Shown here: in pieces, positions 23,830 through 35,639 of the stretch
Position numbering within the stretch: the stretch's first letter is position 1
How the letters are laid out: each line of letters opens with the position of its first letter
From: Gerris lacustris
Lineage: Eukaryota; Arthropoda; Insecta; Hemiptera; Gerridae
Assembly: GCA_951217055.1 (NCBI GenBank)
Contig: OX578279.1
Location: 42,743,610-42,807,609 of the forward strand
DNA: 64,000 nucleotides
Reading direction: 5' to 3'
Made by a program: the position numbers and the translations under genes
The notes under the pieces: model-generated
Seen by the model: only the letters and a program-made list of their open reading frames with translations
What the model was told of the DNA's origin: nothing
The model's database searches: none

Positions 23830-26800
23830 CTTCTTTTTTTGCACTGTAATTGATTTTGAGATAGCTATGGATTTACATACTTTAAGGTACCTTAAAAAAA
23901 AATAAAAAATTTCTATCGTGTTTGGTCACCTAGGCTTTTACAAGGAGCTAATACTGCTGAATCGATTTGTATAAAATTTTGTATTAACAGTAAACTAATC
24001 TTACCCCGATTGTGAAATCGAAAAATGACTTTCAGTTCTAATTTTAAAGTCTTTCTTCCAATAACTACAAAAATATCTGTACTTACCTTAATCAATAGCT
24101 ACAGGGTACCATATCAAAGAAAATAAACAAATGGTATATTTAATTCAAGTTGATTTAATTAAGGCTTGAGCTGTTACTTTCCGCCTGAGTTACTTTATTG
24201 TCAATGGTAATTTATCGAATTTATCTTTGCTTTATGTACAAGGGTAAACTCTAGTTACTTACTAGCTAGCTTACTATATCTGTTTCTTAAGTTGCCTTTC
24301 TCATTGATATTGCTTTTCATTGCATTATTCATTCGACCGTTGAGTAACCTTTTTTCTTCCCTGTCTTTTTCCTTATGGCAATTTGAAATTATATTTTGAT
24401 CTAATGTTCAGTGTATTAACAATTTCTTCAGACAAAATTATCTTAAATTCAGTTTCTCGCTGAATCTAAGGAACGTTGTCTTACATTGTTTGTTCTTTAC
24501 AACCTTATGCATATCATATTATATTGTGCATATTCTTTTAGTCAAATTTATTTAAGGTCATACGCTCGAGTGACAATCAAGATATTCCTTTTGTTTTTAG
24601 TACAATTATGTATGAAGCTGTGGCATCCAAACAATTTTTTTTCTAGCTGAGTCATTTCCATGTTAACTTTCTTATGGTCACGGTAGACTGACTGTTAAAA
24701 TAGTCGTGACCTTAGAAGCGTTCTTTTGGAACTTCTTTGCCTTTTTGTTTCATCAGATAACAAAATTTTTAGTTTCTCGTTGTTTATTTGTTCACAGTTA
24801 TTCCTTGACTATAACATAACTCATAAAACCTTCAGCAATTTTAGACTGCTCTTGTAATCGAATTGAAAATTAAATTTACTTTGTTAAAGTTGGTTTTTTT
24901 TTTAAAACAAATACTTTCATGTCCTTTGAGTTTAAATATATTTGTTACGCCTTCGCGGCAGACGATAACATTTACTTACAGATTCTATTGAAGTTTTGTA
25001 CTCATGTTCCTTAGCACTTGCTAATTCTACTTAACAAAATTACATAAGTATAAATTTGAATTCCTTCTCAAAAATAAACATAAATGTTATTTGCGGATTT
25101 TTTTATTTATAGGAAAAACTAGATAAACATAAACTGGATAATATTGAAAGATTAGTCATCTTATTGAACTTGATCATGCAACACTATTTGACCGTCTATT
25201 TATGCCAATTATAGAAGTCAAAACGTTTCAGTGTTTTTATTAAATGTATGTATAAACTATCTTTTTTTTATTAGAAGGCAATCATTATGTAAAACATCTT
25301 ACTTACTTTAAAGACCTCAGTCTAAACATTGATAAAAGATATTCCTGCCAAATCGGCAATATTTCACTTAAGTTATTTTGAAATTAATTTCGTAGTTGAC
25401 ACTTACAATAATAACCTCGTAAACATAATAAGTAAAACATCTTAAGTTTTGTTTCTAGAGTTCTGTTTTTATGAAATGTTTTGAAAATGTTGCTTATCTT
25501 CTTTCTCTCTCTCTCTCTCTCTCTAACTCCACCTACTTTCATTAAAAAAAATCCTTTAATTTGGAATCTAATTTAATTTTGTATAGTTTATTGTGACCTG
25601 TTCTTAGTGTTCATCTTTTTCTTCATTTTAAACCTGTTCTATTTTAAGAATATCATGGTTTAGCACTCTAGTATTACTGTAAATTCGTATACTTTCACTT
25701 CTTTTGTACTTATAACAAGCTGATTAATTAACCAATTTTCCTCAAAGTTAATCTTAGGTTTCATTTGTAACTCTTTTCTGATAAACTGAATGAAATCTTG
25801 ATGTATCTAATTACAATTTACTGTGTAAGAAGTGCAGGGTTTTTGAAAGTATCTCAAAGAGTCTCAACTAATTGATCCTAAACCCTTATCCTTTCAATAG
25901 TTAATTTCCCTCTTTCTATAAGGAAATCCTTAATGCATTTTCCCACCTAAAAGAATTAGTTAGACTCTTCTCAATTAATTTTCTTTTCAAAGCCTCTCAT
26001 TAACGAGTTTAAGAAAAAAAAATCTTCAAATGAATTATATAATTTTATTACCTGACATAATCTTGTACATTCCAAGTCGAAATCGATATTTTCTTAATCG
26101 CTATAAAATTTCTCTGGAACATTATTATTTAAAAATTTATACAAATAAACTTATTTTTTAAAGTTTAATTCCAGTAAGCTTACCCACTTTTCAAAGATAC
26201 TACTTAAGTTACTTCATCATTTTTATTTATTTTAATTGGATGCAAAATTTTCGAATACAAAATAATTAAATATGTAAATGCAATGTCTAATTAGTTTAGG
26301 GATAAGGAAAAAAATCATCAAAACTTTATTTATATTATAAAATAGTTTGTGAAAAATATCAAATCCTTTAATTTCCTTATTTCATTTTCGTTACTTTTAC
26401 CAATAATTATTTATTTCAATTGATAAATCTAAACAATTTATTATAAAGTTGGGGATAAAATAATCATATTTCGATTGAAGTAGGTTGCTCCAGTATACTT
26501 TCAACATGTAACAAATCATTGAAGGTGTCTTTATGCAGTTGCATACGAAATATTGAGGGATAAATTGCAGTGTTTGAAAAGTATTGAGTACAGTTTGTCG
26601 AGTGTTTATCTTTTATATTCCGAGATCTCTTTATTAGTTATTCTGTTAAAAGTAGCCATTATTTGTTTCCAATGCAGAAATTATTGCGGCAATGAGTAAA
26701 AGATACATTTAAGAGAGTATAAAAAGCAAAAATAATAGTGGGATCATGGTACCGTTTGCTTCATACTTTAATTTAATCAGATCATTCAATTTAAACGAAA

Positions 26801-27400
26801 ATTGAACCACATTTATTCCCTGTAGCATAAATTGTTCTCTAGTTATCGCCCTTAACATAGGGTTTACTTTAAGAATGAATAGAGTTAGCGCTTGGAAATT
26901 GGCCTGTATATAGCCAAATCGTGATCTGCGGCGGAAGTATAAAATACCGTCCATATCTGCTGTAATCATTATTAATAGTGAAATGTAGTGAGGAAGTAGA
27001 AGCGATTATTTTAACTTGTTCGTGACTGGGACTTCACCTTATATTTTAAGAATTATAATACTAGAAATAGACTTGCAGAGGTCTATAAATGCGATTTCTC
27101 CTCTTTATTTATTTGGCTGTTGTACTTTATTATACTATAGCCCTGATCAATTTTGAATTAGGTTGAACAGGACGGGTGGATCAGCTACTTTACTTATCGA
27201 TTATTATATCAATTGATTAATTTATATTATGTCCCTCTCAAGACTTTTTCTGTTCCTTTTTCTCTGGGCTGCCTCCTTTATATATTTATTATAATATATT
27301 AATTGAGACTTCAGGGAAATTCGGGGTTCTTTTTATTTTGTGTGTGTGTCAAAGGGAACTGATTTAAGTGTCTTGGAAAAATTGATCCCTTTTCTTCTTT
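23830..27400. other. AT-rich sequence, no gene recognised
   Basis: Mostly unique AT-rich DNA with a (CT)n run at 25504-25524. The 86-codon minus frame at 26709-26969 and the 60-codon minus frame at 23913-24095 have no supporting signals. GTAAGT-type sequence at about 25308 (minus) has no matching exon. Confidence 0.4.
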
Positions 27401-27404
27401 AACA

Positions 27405-27420
27405 CCCCCCCCCCCCCCCC
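27405..27420. repeat. 16-base C homopolymer
   Basis: An uninterrupted C run, with an i-motif/G-quadruplex candidate on the minus strand. Confidence 0.9.
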
Positions 27421-28190
27421 AATATTTCAATAATTTGTGGTCTCAACTAGATAGTTATATAAAATCAAACACTAGTCCACAAATAAAACAAACATTGAAG
27501 CTGGAATTGATCGATTCCGTGGATTAATAAAACTTATTACAAACAAGCCAATGATTGTTAAGTTTACTTTATAATAAAAAAAATAATAATAATGATAATA
27601 ATAATATATTTCTTTATACAAAGAGGTTATATTAGAAATTATAACTTACATCCTCCTACAATAAAATAAATCTTGCATAAATTAAAATTACATATTTTAT
27701 TTTTTAAACAACAAAATAATAACTAATCTTAATTTATAAAGATTGATAACTTTATAAAGATTCATAAAGTTCATAAAATCATTGGATAATTTTCTTCAAA
27801 TAAAGAGGAGCGCAATGCTTCCATTTATAGCGTAAAAAGTAGGCATTTCATAATATGTTATACACTTAAAAACAACAACTACTATCGTACTACAACAAAA
27901 ACTAACATTTTTATCACAACTCTTACAACATTTCTATCACAACTCTTACAACATTTGGTTGCCCAGAATCGTATCTTCTCATTTAAGCGATTACTACATG
28001 TAATAAACTCTAGTTCATCTTATATGAGATTGCGGAGTTTCAGATTTTTCTCCTCTTTTTGTTGACCGTTTCATTAATAATAATCTTCGAAACAACTTTT
28101 TAAATTAGAGAAAGAGAAAAAAGTGAAAAAAGGTTTCCTACTCTCCCCGAGTAAATGTATATTAAGGTATAAAAATCAATTATTCTTGAT
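27421..28190. other. AT-rich sequence, no gene recognised
   Basis: Contains (AAT)n-like and (AATA)n-like sequence and a 23-bp direct repeat (TATCACAACTCTTACAACAT) at 27912 and 27935. No gene seen. Confidence 0.4.
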
Positions 28191-28191
28191 G

Positions 28192-29087
28192 CACTAGATC
28201 AGGGGTTCTCATTCATTGGGTCTAGGGGGAGGGGGGGGGGGGGGCAGCTGCTTTGTTGAATTAGTAGTTCCTTTTCACCACTACGAAATACCCCCCTACG
28301 AATACCCCATTCCCAATCTAAGTATATCACATTGATTGACTTAAAAAACTCAAAGTAATGCACAATGTTTGAGTGTTTTTATTAAATAAATAACTATAAC
28401 ACAAATCGCATCCTTCAAACTTTTCAAAACCTCGCATATTTTTTAGTGAATAATATTATGTACATAAATAACATTGTTTTATATCTCACTTAATTTTTCA
28501 TTTTTAAATTTTCGTTTTGTTGTCTGGTTTAACATTTATTGTTACTTTATATTTTTTTCTCTATAGTTTATTCTGTTGTATTTGTATATGATTATATTTG
28601 TTCATATTATATTATATATAGAATTTATTAATTACTATCAAGTTACACCTGAGATGATTTAAATAGGCTAAAAGCAGTACAGCTTTGAACAAATGAGTCA
28701 CTTATATTTTCTATTTTTTTATATACATATTTTTTTGTTTTGATAATCTTTTTTCTAATCTTTTATTCTATATAGTGTATTCTATTTTATAGTATTTATG
28801 TATGATTTCATTAGATATGCTAGTTAGATTATTTAAAAACTTTATTAATATTTGGATAAGCAATACATGGAAATGAAAAAATAATAATATATTAAGATCA
28901 CTGAAGGCCTCACTCAAGCTCTACTTGAGTGAGGCATTGAGGAATTGAAAAATTAAATTTAAAAACATTTTTTAGTTATTTTTTCTCCTCGGATTTCGCG
29001 ACCCCCCCCCCCCCCCCCCCCCCCCAGACACGTCCTGCGACCCCCTAGGGGGTCGCGACCCACCGGTTGAGAACCCCGGCACTAGAT
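28192..29087. mobile_element. Non-autonomous hAT element, complete, perfect 8-bp target duplication
   Basis: The element is 28200-29079 (880 bp), flanked by CACTAGAT at 28192-28199 and 29080-29087. The left end is CAGGGGTTCTCA; the right end, inverted, is CCGGGGTTCTCAACCGGTGG. An 8-bp duplication with CAGNGGTTCTCA-type ends is the signature of hAT (Charlie-like) transposons. Inside are a G run (28231-28244), a 24-base C run (29002-29025), a perfect 20-bp palindrome at 29037-29056 and a hairpin with 12-bp stem (28907-28935). No transposase frame exists, so any movement would depend on a transposase supplied elsewhere. Confidence 0.92.
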
Positions 29088-29089
29088 AT

Positions 29090-30300
29090 TACTAAATTTG
29101 TCTAACTAAAAATTAATTCTTGTTTTTGTACAGTACATTTCTTTGTGTTTTTTTTATTTTTTATTTAACAAATTTGGAGTAATTCTAGAAAGTATTAGTG
29201 ATCGCTTTTTTATAATTAACTTACTTGTTTATATCATGTTTCATTCGATTTGTATTTGCCGAACAACGACTGTGTTTTGTCAGTTTTGGTTTTATAAGAT
29301 GGCTTTTAGTGTCGTGAGGTAGATGTTCAGAAGGAAGGGCCTAATAAATGTTACATGTTGTGGGAGAATTTTATTAGGATTGACTGGAAAACCCATCACT
29401 TCCAGCTACATGGCCTCTACCAGAACAAACTTTTTTTGACTTATTTATTGTACCACCTGTGAGCTGTGAGGGTTATCCGCTTGTTTCTTTTAGACTGATT
29501 GGTTTAACAATAAGGAAGATAAAAATTGGTTGTGTTTAATTAATACCCTATAGACCAATTGGCGTTTTTAGGGCGTTAATAAATGTGTTTTGTATTACTA
29601 GTGATGGAGAAGGTGGAAGAGTAAAGGGTACTTTTACCCCGTGTCCTTGTTTAACCCTCTCTCCAAGTCTGCCAAGTTGTCTAGCTCTTGCTCTGCCCTA
29701 TAGCACTCATCAGACCATGACCATGTACTACCTAATTATGTACCTCTATCAATACCTTTTAAATAATATAAAATCTAACCTTATGAACTAGCTATCAATG
29801 GAACATTTTTTTAACTCCCATCAGGCGATTTGAACTAGGTGTCCTGAGAGATCCTATAATTTGAAGATCGGAAATGACACAAACTTATAAAAAAATAAAT
29901 CATGTATGATTACCTACAATAATTCGTTACTCATATTTGCTTGGTTGCTCGATGATGATAGTATAATAACTAAATAATTTATTTTCTCCTTTTATTAAAT
30001 TACAGTGAATTAAGTTACGTTATATTTTGGAATAATCAAAATTCGCCTGTATATGTGATTGCTGGCAATTATTTTTGTTTGTAATGCAATTTCTTTTTAA
30101 GCATTCTGTTTTTTAAAATATTTACGAACGGATACAATAAATTATTATAGGCTTGATTTTTTTTTTTTTTTTACTTTATTTATAGCAATATTTTCTTTCT
30201 TTCTTTTTTTAGAAGTAAAATTATAAAGTTGAACTACTTTTAAATTGATTACTATATAATTATCTTTGGCTAAAAGTCACCAGTTTGAAGAGATCCTAAT
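29090..30300. other. AT-rich sequence, no gene recognised
   Basis: A slightly GC-richer patch at 29580-29720 is open on the plus strand (68 codons from 29585) but has no splice context. Confidence 0.35.
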
Positions 30301-30358
30301 GTAATTACTGTGATTATCAGGTGGGTGTTACTTTCCCCCCAAATTCTCAGTGTTGACC

Positions 30359-30640
30359 CTAATCCTCGTTGAGTTTTCTGAAGGAAAGCCGCATCACGCT
30401 AGGATATTTAGAGGTTCCGTCGTGACCGTCCCACTTGCACCCTCCAACGGCCACAACGTGTTCCTAAAATAATTCACCGTGGTGTTTCTGCTGTTTGATT
30501 ACAGGGAAGCTCTTCCCCTGATCAAAGCTGTTTCTTCCACAACTCCGAATATGAGCTATATTTGGTATATAATTGCTCCTTTTGTTGATTTGTTCTTTAT
30601 TATAGGTTCTTCTTGACAAGTTTTTTTTAAGGGATATTAA
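30359..30640 (-). CDS. Exon-like block, strand unresolved
   Basis: This moderate-GC patch is open on both strands. The minus reading gives a terminal exon 30463-30359, after the acceptor TTATTTTAG, encoding EHVVAVGGCKWDGHD then GTSKYPSVMRLSFRKLNED and a stop. An upstream exon would end at 30503 (...RNSFDQGKSFP) before a GTAATC donor, implying a 39-nt intron and keeping phase 0. The plus reading gives an acceptor GATTACAG at 30504 and EALPLIKAVSSTTPNMSYIW, plus a second open frame upstream. The minus reading keeps frame across the putative intron and is favoured slightly. The function is unknown. Confidence 0.35.
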
Positions 30641-31242
30641 TTTTTCTTCGCTAAAATGTATGCCTTAAATACATAAAAGATTTCATATTTTATTTATTTT
30701 CTCCATTTATTATTCTAGGCCATCTAAAATTATTTATTACTAACTTTTCAGCGATGCATGAATAATCTAACTATTATCATACTTGATATTTACTCTTTCT
30801 AAAATAGTTATACTGTGACTACTAACGGTAAACATATTAATAAGTTTTTCTTTGCAAATTCCTCCGGGTAAGTTTGAATATATTCTTTATATTTTCGTAG
30901 GAGAATTCTATGGCGTAGCCAATGAAATCCAAGGTGTTCTTATTGGCTTTTCTTTTTAGGACAGAAACTGCCCATATTAGACCACATTCCTAAGCCATTA
31001 GATGATCAGCTATATCTTCCTTCATTTCATAACAATTCGGCAATTTCATAAATTTTTTTAGGGATATTTTTCACGAACCATTATGTTTAAGACGTTTTAC
31101 CTTCATCATGTACATCTCAGTAATTTTAAAACATTAGACATGACTTTTGTTTACCTTATTGTATGTTTCTATAAATAAATTATATGTATACTTTCACCTT
31201 GGTGCTATAGATGAAATAATCTCCTTTTAATCTCTACTCTAG

Positions 31243-31286
31243 TTATATGTTGAAGAGGAAGCAGGTGAAGAATATTTATGGGTCAG
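31243..31286 (+). CDS. Candidate 44-nt micro-exon
   Basis: A pyrimidine-rich acceptor (CTCCTTTTAATCTCTACTCT then AG at 31241-31242) precedes an open stretch LYVEEEAGEEYLWV, and AG followed by GTGATG gives a reasonable donor at 31287. The acidic, non-repetitive peptide supports coding. An overlapping frame from the ATG at 31247 runs on for 62 codons, so a longer exon is possible. No family is recognised. Confidence 0.3.
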
Positions 31287-31895
31287 GTGATGCTACGTTA
31301 TTTCACGCCCCACCCTGCTGTAACCTAGTGTCCTTGCATCCAGTCCCTTCCTGTCAGGAAGTCGACCTTTTGTCCGAAGCCCCACTATTTCCTGCTCCCT
31401 GCGGATTGATTCTAAATCTTACCTTGATAACGTAAAAATCGCCCTGCTGGTGTACTTCTATCAATTGGTGTATGGATGTTTATCATGCAAGTTCGTTTTT
31501 TCAACTCAACATGTGGAGATTGAATTCTTTAGGTCACTAGTATAACATGCACTTTTAATCTTGACATGCTACATTCCCGCATTCACTTTTATAATTTACA
31601 TGAAAATTAAAGCTGCGTTTAATGGATTGTTTGATTGAATCAATTTTCTTTGTTACTTATATGCTTTGTAGAGAGTTTAATTTTTTAATTTAAGGTTAAC
31701 ATTCTATTTGTTCAAAATTCTATAGCTCTCTCTTAGCAGAGTTTTCAATCAAGTTCAACAACGGTATATAAACGGTAACAAATTAAGTTTGGGTTATTAT
31801 TAATAGAATAATTAAAGCTTAAAAGCAAAAATAGTTATTTAAAGCAATGTAACCTTTACAAATTGCAAGTAGTACAGAGAAAGAGACGTACTTAC

Positions 31896-32136
31896 TCTCT
31901 AAAATTGCGACCATTTCTGCCTCTGTCCAAATATTTGACTTATAATTGGTGTATATGGTTTGAAGACAGTTTAAAAAAAAAGAAGAAAACTTAGAAGAAT
32001 GTGTTTTTGTTTTTATTTTGACTCCAGCTCTGAGAATTAAGTAAATACTGAATTCTATAAGGCTGTTAGTAGGCTCTTTGGCCTGCCTCTCATAAGGCTT
32101 CCTTGTTATTTCCAGTGAAAAGGTCTGTATGCACAC
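31896..32136 (-). CDS. Candidate exon(s) ending in a consensus donor
   Basis: The minus-strand frame runs 105 codons (32136-31819). Its first part reads TFSLEITRKPYERQAKEPTN; later it has SNIWTEAEMVAILE, directly before GTAAGTACG at 31895-31887, a full 5' splice consensus. The tryptophan-acidic-hydrophobic pattern WTEAEMVAILE is faintly like the first helix of Myb/SANT-type domains, but eleven residues cannot establish that. The middle (poly-K/S/F) is lower quality and may be intron, with an acceptor at TTATAAG (31940-31939). The start codon is uncertain. Confidence 0.4.
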
Positions 32137-32188
32137 TTTACTTTAACCACATTGAATCGTAATGTGTGATCTATCCACCTCTATTTAG

Positions 32189-32352
32189 ATTTTATATTTG
32201 CAATTAAACTAAAGTTTAGTGGCTTTTGTGATGTTCTGACGTCTTCACCTGATCAAGTTAGTTCTGTTAGTCAGAAAATGTCAACCTCTGACGATTCACC
32301 AAACAAGACGTTGATTTCATTAATTAATGATATTGGAGCCAACAACCTCTAA
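32189..32352 (+). CDS. Candidate short terminal exon or small ORF
   Basis: The plus frame is open from an acceptor-like CTATTTAG (AG at 32187-32188) to TAA at 32350. It reads FCDVLTSSPDQVSSVSQK, then MSTSDDSPNKTLISLINDIG, ANNL and a stop. The ATG at 32278 has an AAAATG context and could start a 24-residue peptide. The serine/aspartate-rich composition is unlike the surrounding AT-rich frames. There is no known family and no AATAAA immediately downstream. Confidence 0.3.
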
Positions 32353-32359
32353 GACTTTT

Positions 32360-32910
32360 AATGCCGGATGTCATTTGAGCAGGTGCACAGGCAATCCATT
32401 TCATTAACTGAATGCGGATTCAGGCGAGCTTTTACATGGTTTATTATTCTTATCCTATCCTTCGCATTTCATTACTTATTCGATTCAGAACCTATCTATC
32501 AATAAGCTTTCGCTTCTCTAAAAACGCTTTTGTAATTTCTAATAAGTATTTCCTATGTTTCTAAATCTTGATCAAAGATAAGGTAAAACTTGTTCCATAT
32601 AATAGTTATAAGATAATAATTATACTTATTATCTTTTTTAACATCTTTATCTAGGTAGAAGGTCCTAAAATAAATAAATCTTCTGATAAAAAATACATGA
32701 AAAAGGAAAGATATTATGTCTCCATGCTTGCTGAAATTATTGTTTAATCTTCACTAGGAAGTTTCTAAAATAGCAAATAAATAGTGCTTTTTTTTCTTAG
32801 CATCAAATTATTATCTAGAATTTGGAATTAAATTATACGATTTGTATTTATTGCAAAATTATTGGAGCACTTACTTTATAAAATACTTTTTAAAATAAAA
32901 ATAAATAATA
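32360..32910. other. AT-rich sequence, no gene recognised
   Basis: Nothing identified before the family A copy. Confidence 0.4.
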
Positions 32911-32912
32911 AT

Positions 32913-34763
32913 AATTTCAAGATAAAAAGAACTTTTTATATACTACGTTTTTAAATTTTCTGTTGAATCGTATGTAATGTTGATAACGAATATATAAAGT
33001 TAGTGAAAAAAAAAAAATAGTTCCAAATTTATTTACTTCACATGAATGACAACCATCTAGACTAGAGAGCTGATCTTCAACATATAAAAGGACAAATCTT
33101 TGTACAACGGATCGCGCCAACACCAAATCTAAACCGTGCCATCGATATATTTAAAATAATAAAATAATTTATAAATAATTTATATATTATAATCTATAAT
33201 ATAAGTGGCAATGTCCTGATTGACTGACTGACTGACATAGAATCAACGCACAGCAAAATCTGATTAACCGAGAGACTTGAAATTTTGAGGATATACTCGG
33301 TTCATATCATAGGCATCCACTAAGAAAGGATTTTGCGAAATTTTTATTTTTGTACCCAGGGGTACGGGGTACAAATGTCAAAGTAATGAATACTTTTAAT
33401 GATGCATATCGTTGAAAAGCTCTTTAAAAGTACAGTAATTGTTGTTATGTACAGTTTTGTCATATTTTCATTTAGGAGGGGGTAAAATGGAAAAATGTGT
33501 ATAACTACATCTTATATAAATGAAGAGTGTCTATGAGTGTACTGCTTACATGAGATTATAAAGTTAAAATGTTGGTACACAGGAGTACGGGGTACAAATG
33601 TCAAAGTAATTGATAGGTACCCTTTATGATGCATATCGTTAAAAGGCTCTTTAAGAGAAAAGTAATTGTAATGTACGTTTTTGTCATTATTTTCAATTAG
33701 GAGAGGGGTAATAAGGAAGAGTCAACGTATGTGTGTGTGTTCTTTATTCAAATCTAACGTTTTATTCCGATTTGAATGAATATTTGCACACTTGTCCTTC
33801 AAAGCAAGGGGAAAAGGGGAAGGTCACTGACTTCATGCATGTTCGAAATTTTGATTTTGGTACACAGGGGTACGGGGTACAAATGTCAAAGTAATGAAAA
33901 CCCTTCACGATGCATACCGTTGAAAAGCTCTTTAAGAGTGCTGTACAATTATTGTTATGTACATTTAGGGGGGTAAAATGGAAATATATATCTATAGCTA
34001 TGGATAAAAAACTAATAATTGTTGTGTCCGTACATTTATCCGATTGGCTAAAATTTTGTATTTTTTTTTTTTTTTTTTTATTATTATTTATTTTTTTTTT
34101 TAATATCTTTATTGAATAGTACAGAAAGAAAATACCACTGCTTTTCCTTTTTAAAAATTTAGTCGGAATGAATTACTAATTTGGGATATTAGCAAATTAT
34201 CTTATCAAAGGGGAGGGATAGAATCTAGATATTCTCGCTTTGTAAAATAATTTAAATTTTTCTTGATGGTAGTTTATAAATCCATTAAATTGAAAATAAA
34301 ACACCCCGTAGCGAAGCACGGGTATTCAGCTAGTTAAATATAAATAAATAATTTATATATTATAATTAAATATAAATAAATAATTTATATATTATAAATA
34401 ATATAATCGACATATTTCCTGTTTTGCTAGCATTCAATGTTTATCTCTTAATAAAAAATCACAAATTTGAAACCCGTCAAAATGAAGATTGTAAATACTG
34501 TGGGATATGTCAAAACAAATAAAATAACTTCCGGATTTCCTCCGAACTAACTTTCCATACAGCAAAAATTGCTGAAAACGAATTAAATTCTGCTGAAAGA
34601 TGGCTAAAAGTAATAAAATAATGCATTGTCATCGTGTTCTGAGCTATGCTAAAAGTTTCAAATGTCTAGCTATTCGGGAAGTAAGTTAGAAATCGATTGC
34701 CAGATTTGTACCGGACAAACAAACAAACAAACCAGAAAACAAGCTAATAAAAACGTAGTAAAA
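32913..34763 (-). mobile_element. Family A MITE-like element, copy 3, split by a Helitron
   Basis: The 32913-33150 and 34400-34763 parts together make one minus-strand A element: ACTTTTTATATACTACGTTT at one end, TTGCCAGATTTGTACCGGAC and AATAAAAACGTAGTAAAA at the other. The break falls at the ATATCGAT region of the consensus and is filled by AT-rich sequence and the Helitron at 33193-34333. The minus frame at 32917-33126 is element sequence, not a gene. Confidence 0.85.
33193..34333 (+). mobile_element. Non-autonomous Helitron, complete
   Basis: The 5' end is TCTATAATATAAGTGG after an A (33192). The 3' end is a hairpin (CCCGT 34305-34309, ACGGG 34318-34322), then TATTCAGCTAG, followed by T (34334). 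TC...hairpin...CTAG inserted between A and T without target duplication is the Helitron signature. A (TGAC)n stretch lies near the 5' end. Three internal tandem units begin near 33350, 33575 and 33858, each with GGGTACGGGGTACAAATGTC then AAAGTAAT. It is 1141 bp with no Rep/helicase frame, so it would depend on an autonomous relative. Confidence 0.93.
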
Positions 34764-34769
34764 TGCGGG

Positions 34770-35210
34770 CTCATGGAGAATTAAAATAACTTAAGCCTCG
34801 TTTTAAGTATATATGTCTAGACTGTAATAGATGAGTATGGATGACGATAGCTCCCCCAGGATTTAATTTAGGAAGTCTAAAATTTATGGAAGGAAATATG
34901 ACGTCAATTCATTGATGAATGGCTGTTTATCATGCAAGCTTATTAGTAATTTAATGTTCCCTTACTGTAATATAGATTAGGAGGTGGGTTTCAGCGTCCC
35001 TCTCATCCTTGAGTGTGCCACAAATAGAAAAAAATAAGGCGAATTTTCTATAAAGACATATTATTATGTAATAATATATATAATTAATAATTTGTTTTAA
35101 TTAGAGTTTGGCGATATTTCAAGCCTATGTTGGATGATCATTAAACTTGATTATTATAAAAGAAACGAAAAGATCTAAAATAAACTTAATATTATCGAAT
35201 AAATAAATAA
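34770..35210. other. AT-rich sequence, no gene recognised
   Basis: No feature seen. Confidence 0.4.
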
Positions 35211-35214
35211 TCAA

Positions 35215-35330
35215 ATTCCCTGATATCTGAAATGGATTTCTGTCTTGGAATTTTCGAAATCGGAGACATAAATGTTCGTTCTTCGGCACGATCACATAGC
35301 ATCCGTTACCGTCGGTAAGCTCTGAATCAA
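35215..35330 (-). repeat. Family B fragment
   Basis: The minus strand contains GAGCTTACCGACGGTAACGG, ATGCTATGTGATCG and TCCAAGACAGAAATCC, matching 42905-43015. It is the 5' part only. Confidence 0.65.
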
Positions 35331-35472
35331 TATTCAGTTGTTTTGTGCCTATTTATTTACACTAATCGTTACAGAATGTCTAAAAGTATTTTTTCTGAAT
35401 CTTTTTTATTCGAAAATAACGATTAAAGACTACCTCTGAGTTAGAGGGTTTCAAAATATACCTTTAACCCTT

Positions 35473-35635
35473 TTTATTATGTGAAATCCCTAGAGAAGAT
35501 GTATGAGGAAGGGATACAAATGCTGTTGGGCGGATCTTTTTCTTTCGACCTAGAGTGAGATCCTTTTGTTGAAAGGATTTGGGACGTCGTGCGTCCTGCT
35601 CCTGAAAAGCACCTCTTCTTTATCCTCCTGCGTTC
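35473..35635 (-). CDS. Candidate terminal exon with poly-A signal
   Basis: On the minus strand, after an acceptor-like ACCATAAAAG (AG at 35637-35636), a frame reads TQEDKEEVLFRSRTHDV then PNPFNKRISL and TAG at 35552-35550. An AATAAA lies 72 bp further on (35478-35473), a normal 3' UTR spacing. The charged, non-repetitive peptide and GC-richer patch support coding. A second frame of the same strand is also open for about 53 codons, so frame choice is provisional. No family is recognised. The upstream exons would lie at higher coordinates and were not found with certainty. Confidence 0.35.
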
Positions 35636-35639
35636 CTTT

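Noticed and set aside
24688..24730. GGTCACG ... CGTGACC inverted repeat as a regulatory element
   Set aside because: The 7-bp stem with a long loop is within chance expectation.
32917..33126. 69-codon minus ORF
   Set aside because: It lies wholly in a family A element; other copies have stops in the same frame.
33776..34119. Two ORFs inside the Helitron
   Set aside because: They cross tandem repeat units and poly-T; no Rep or helicase motifs are present.
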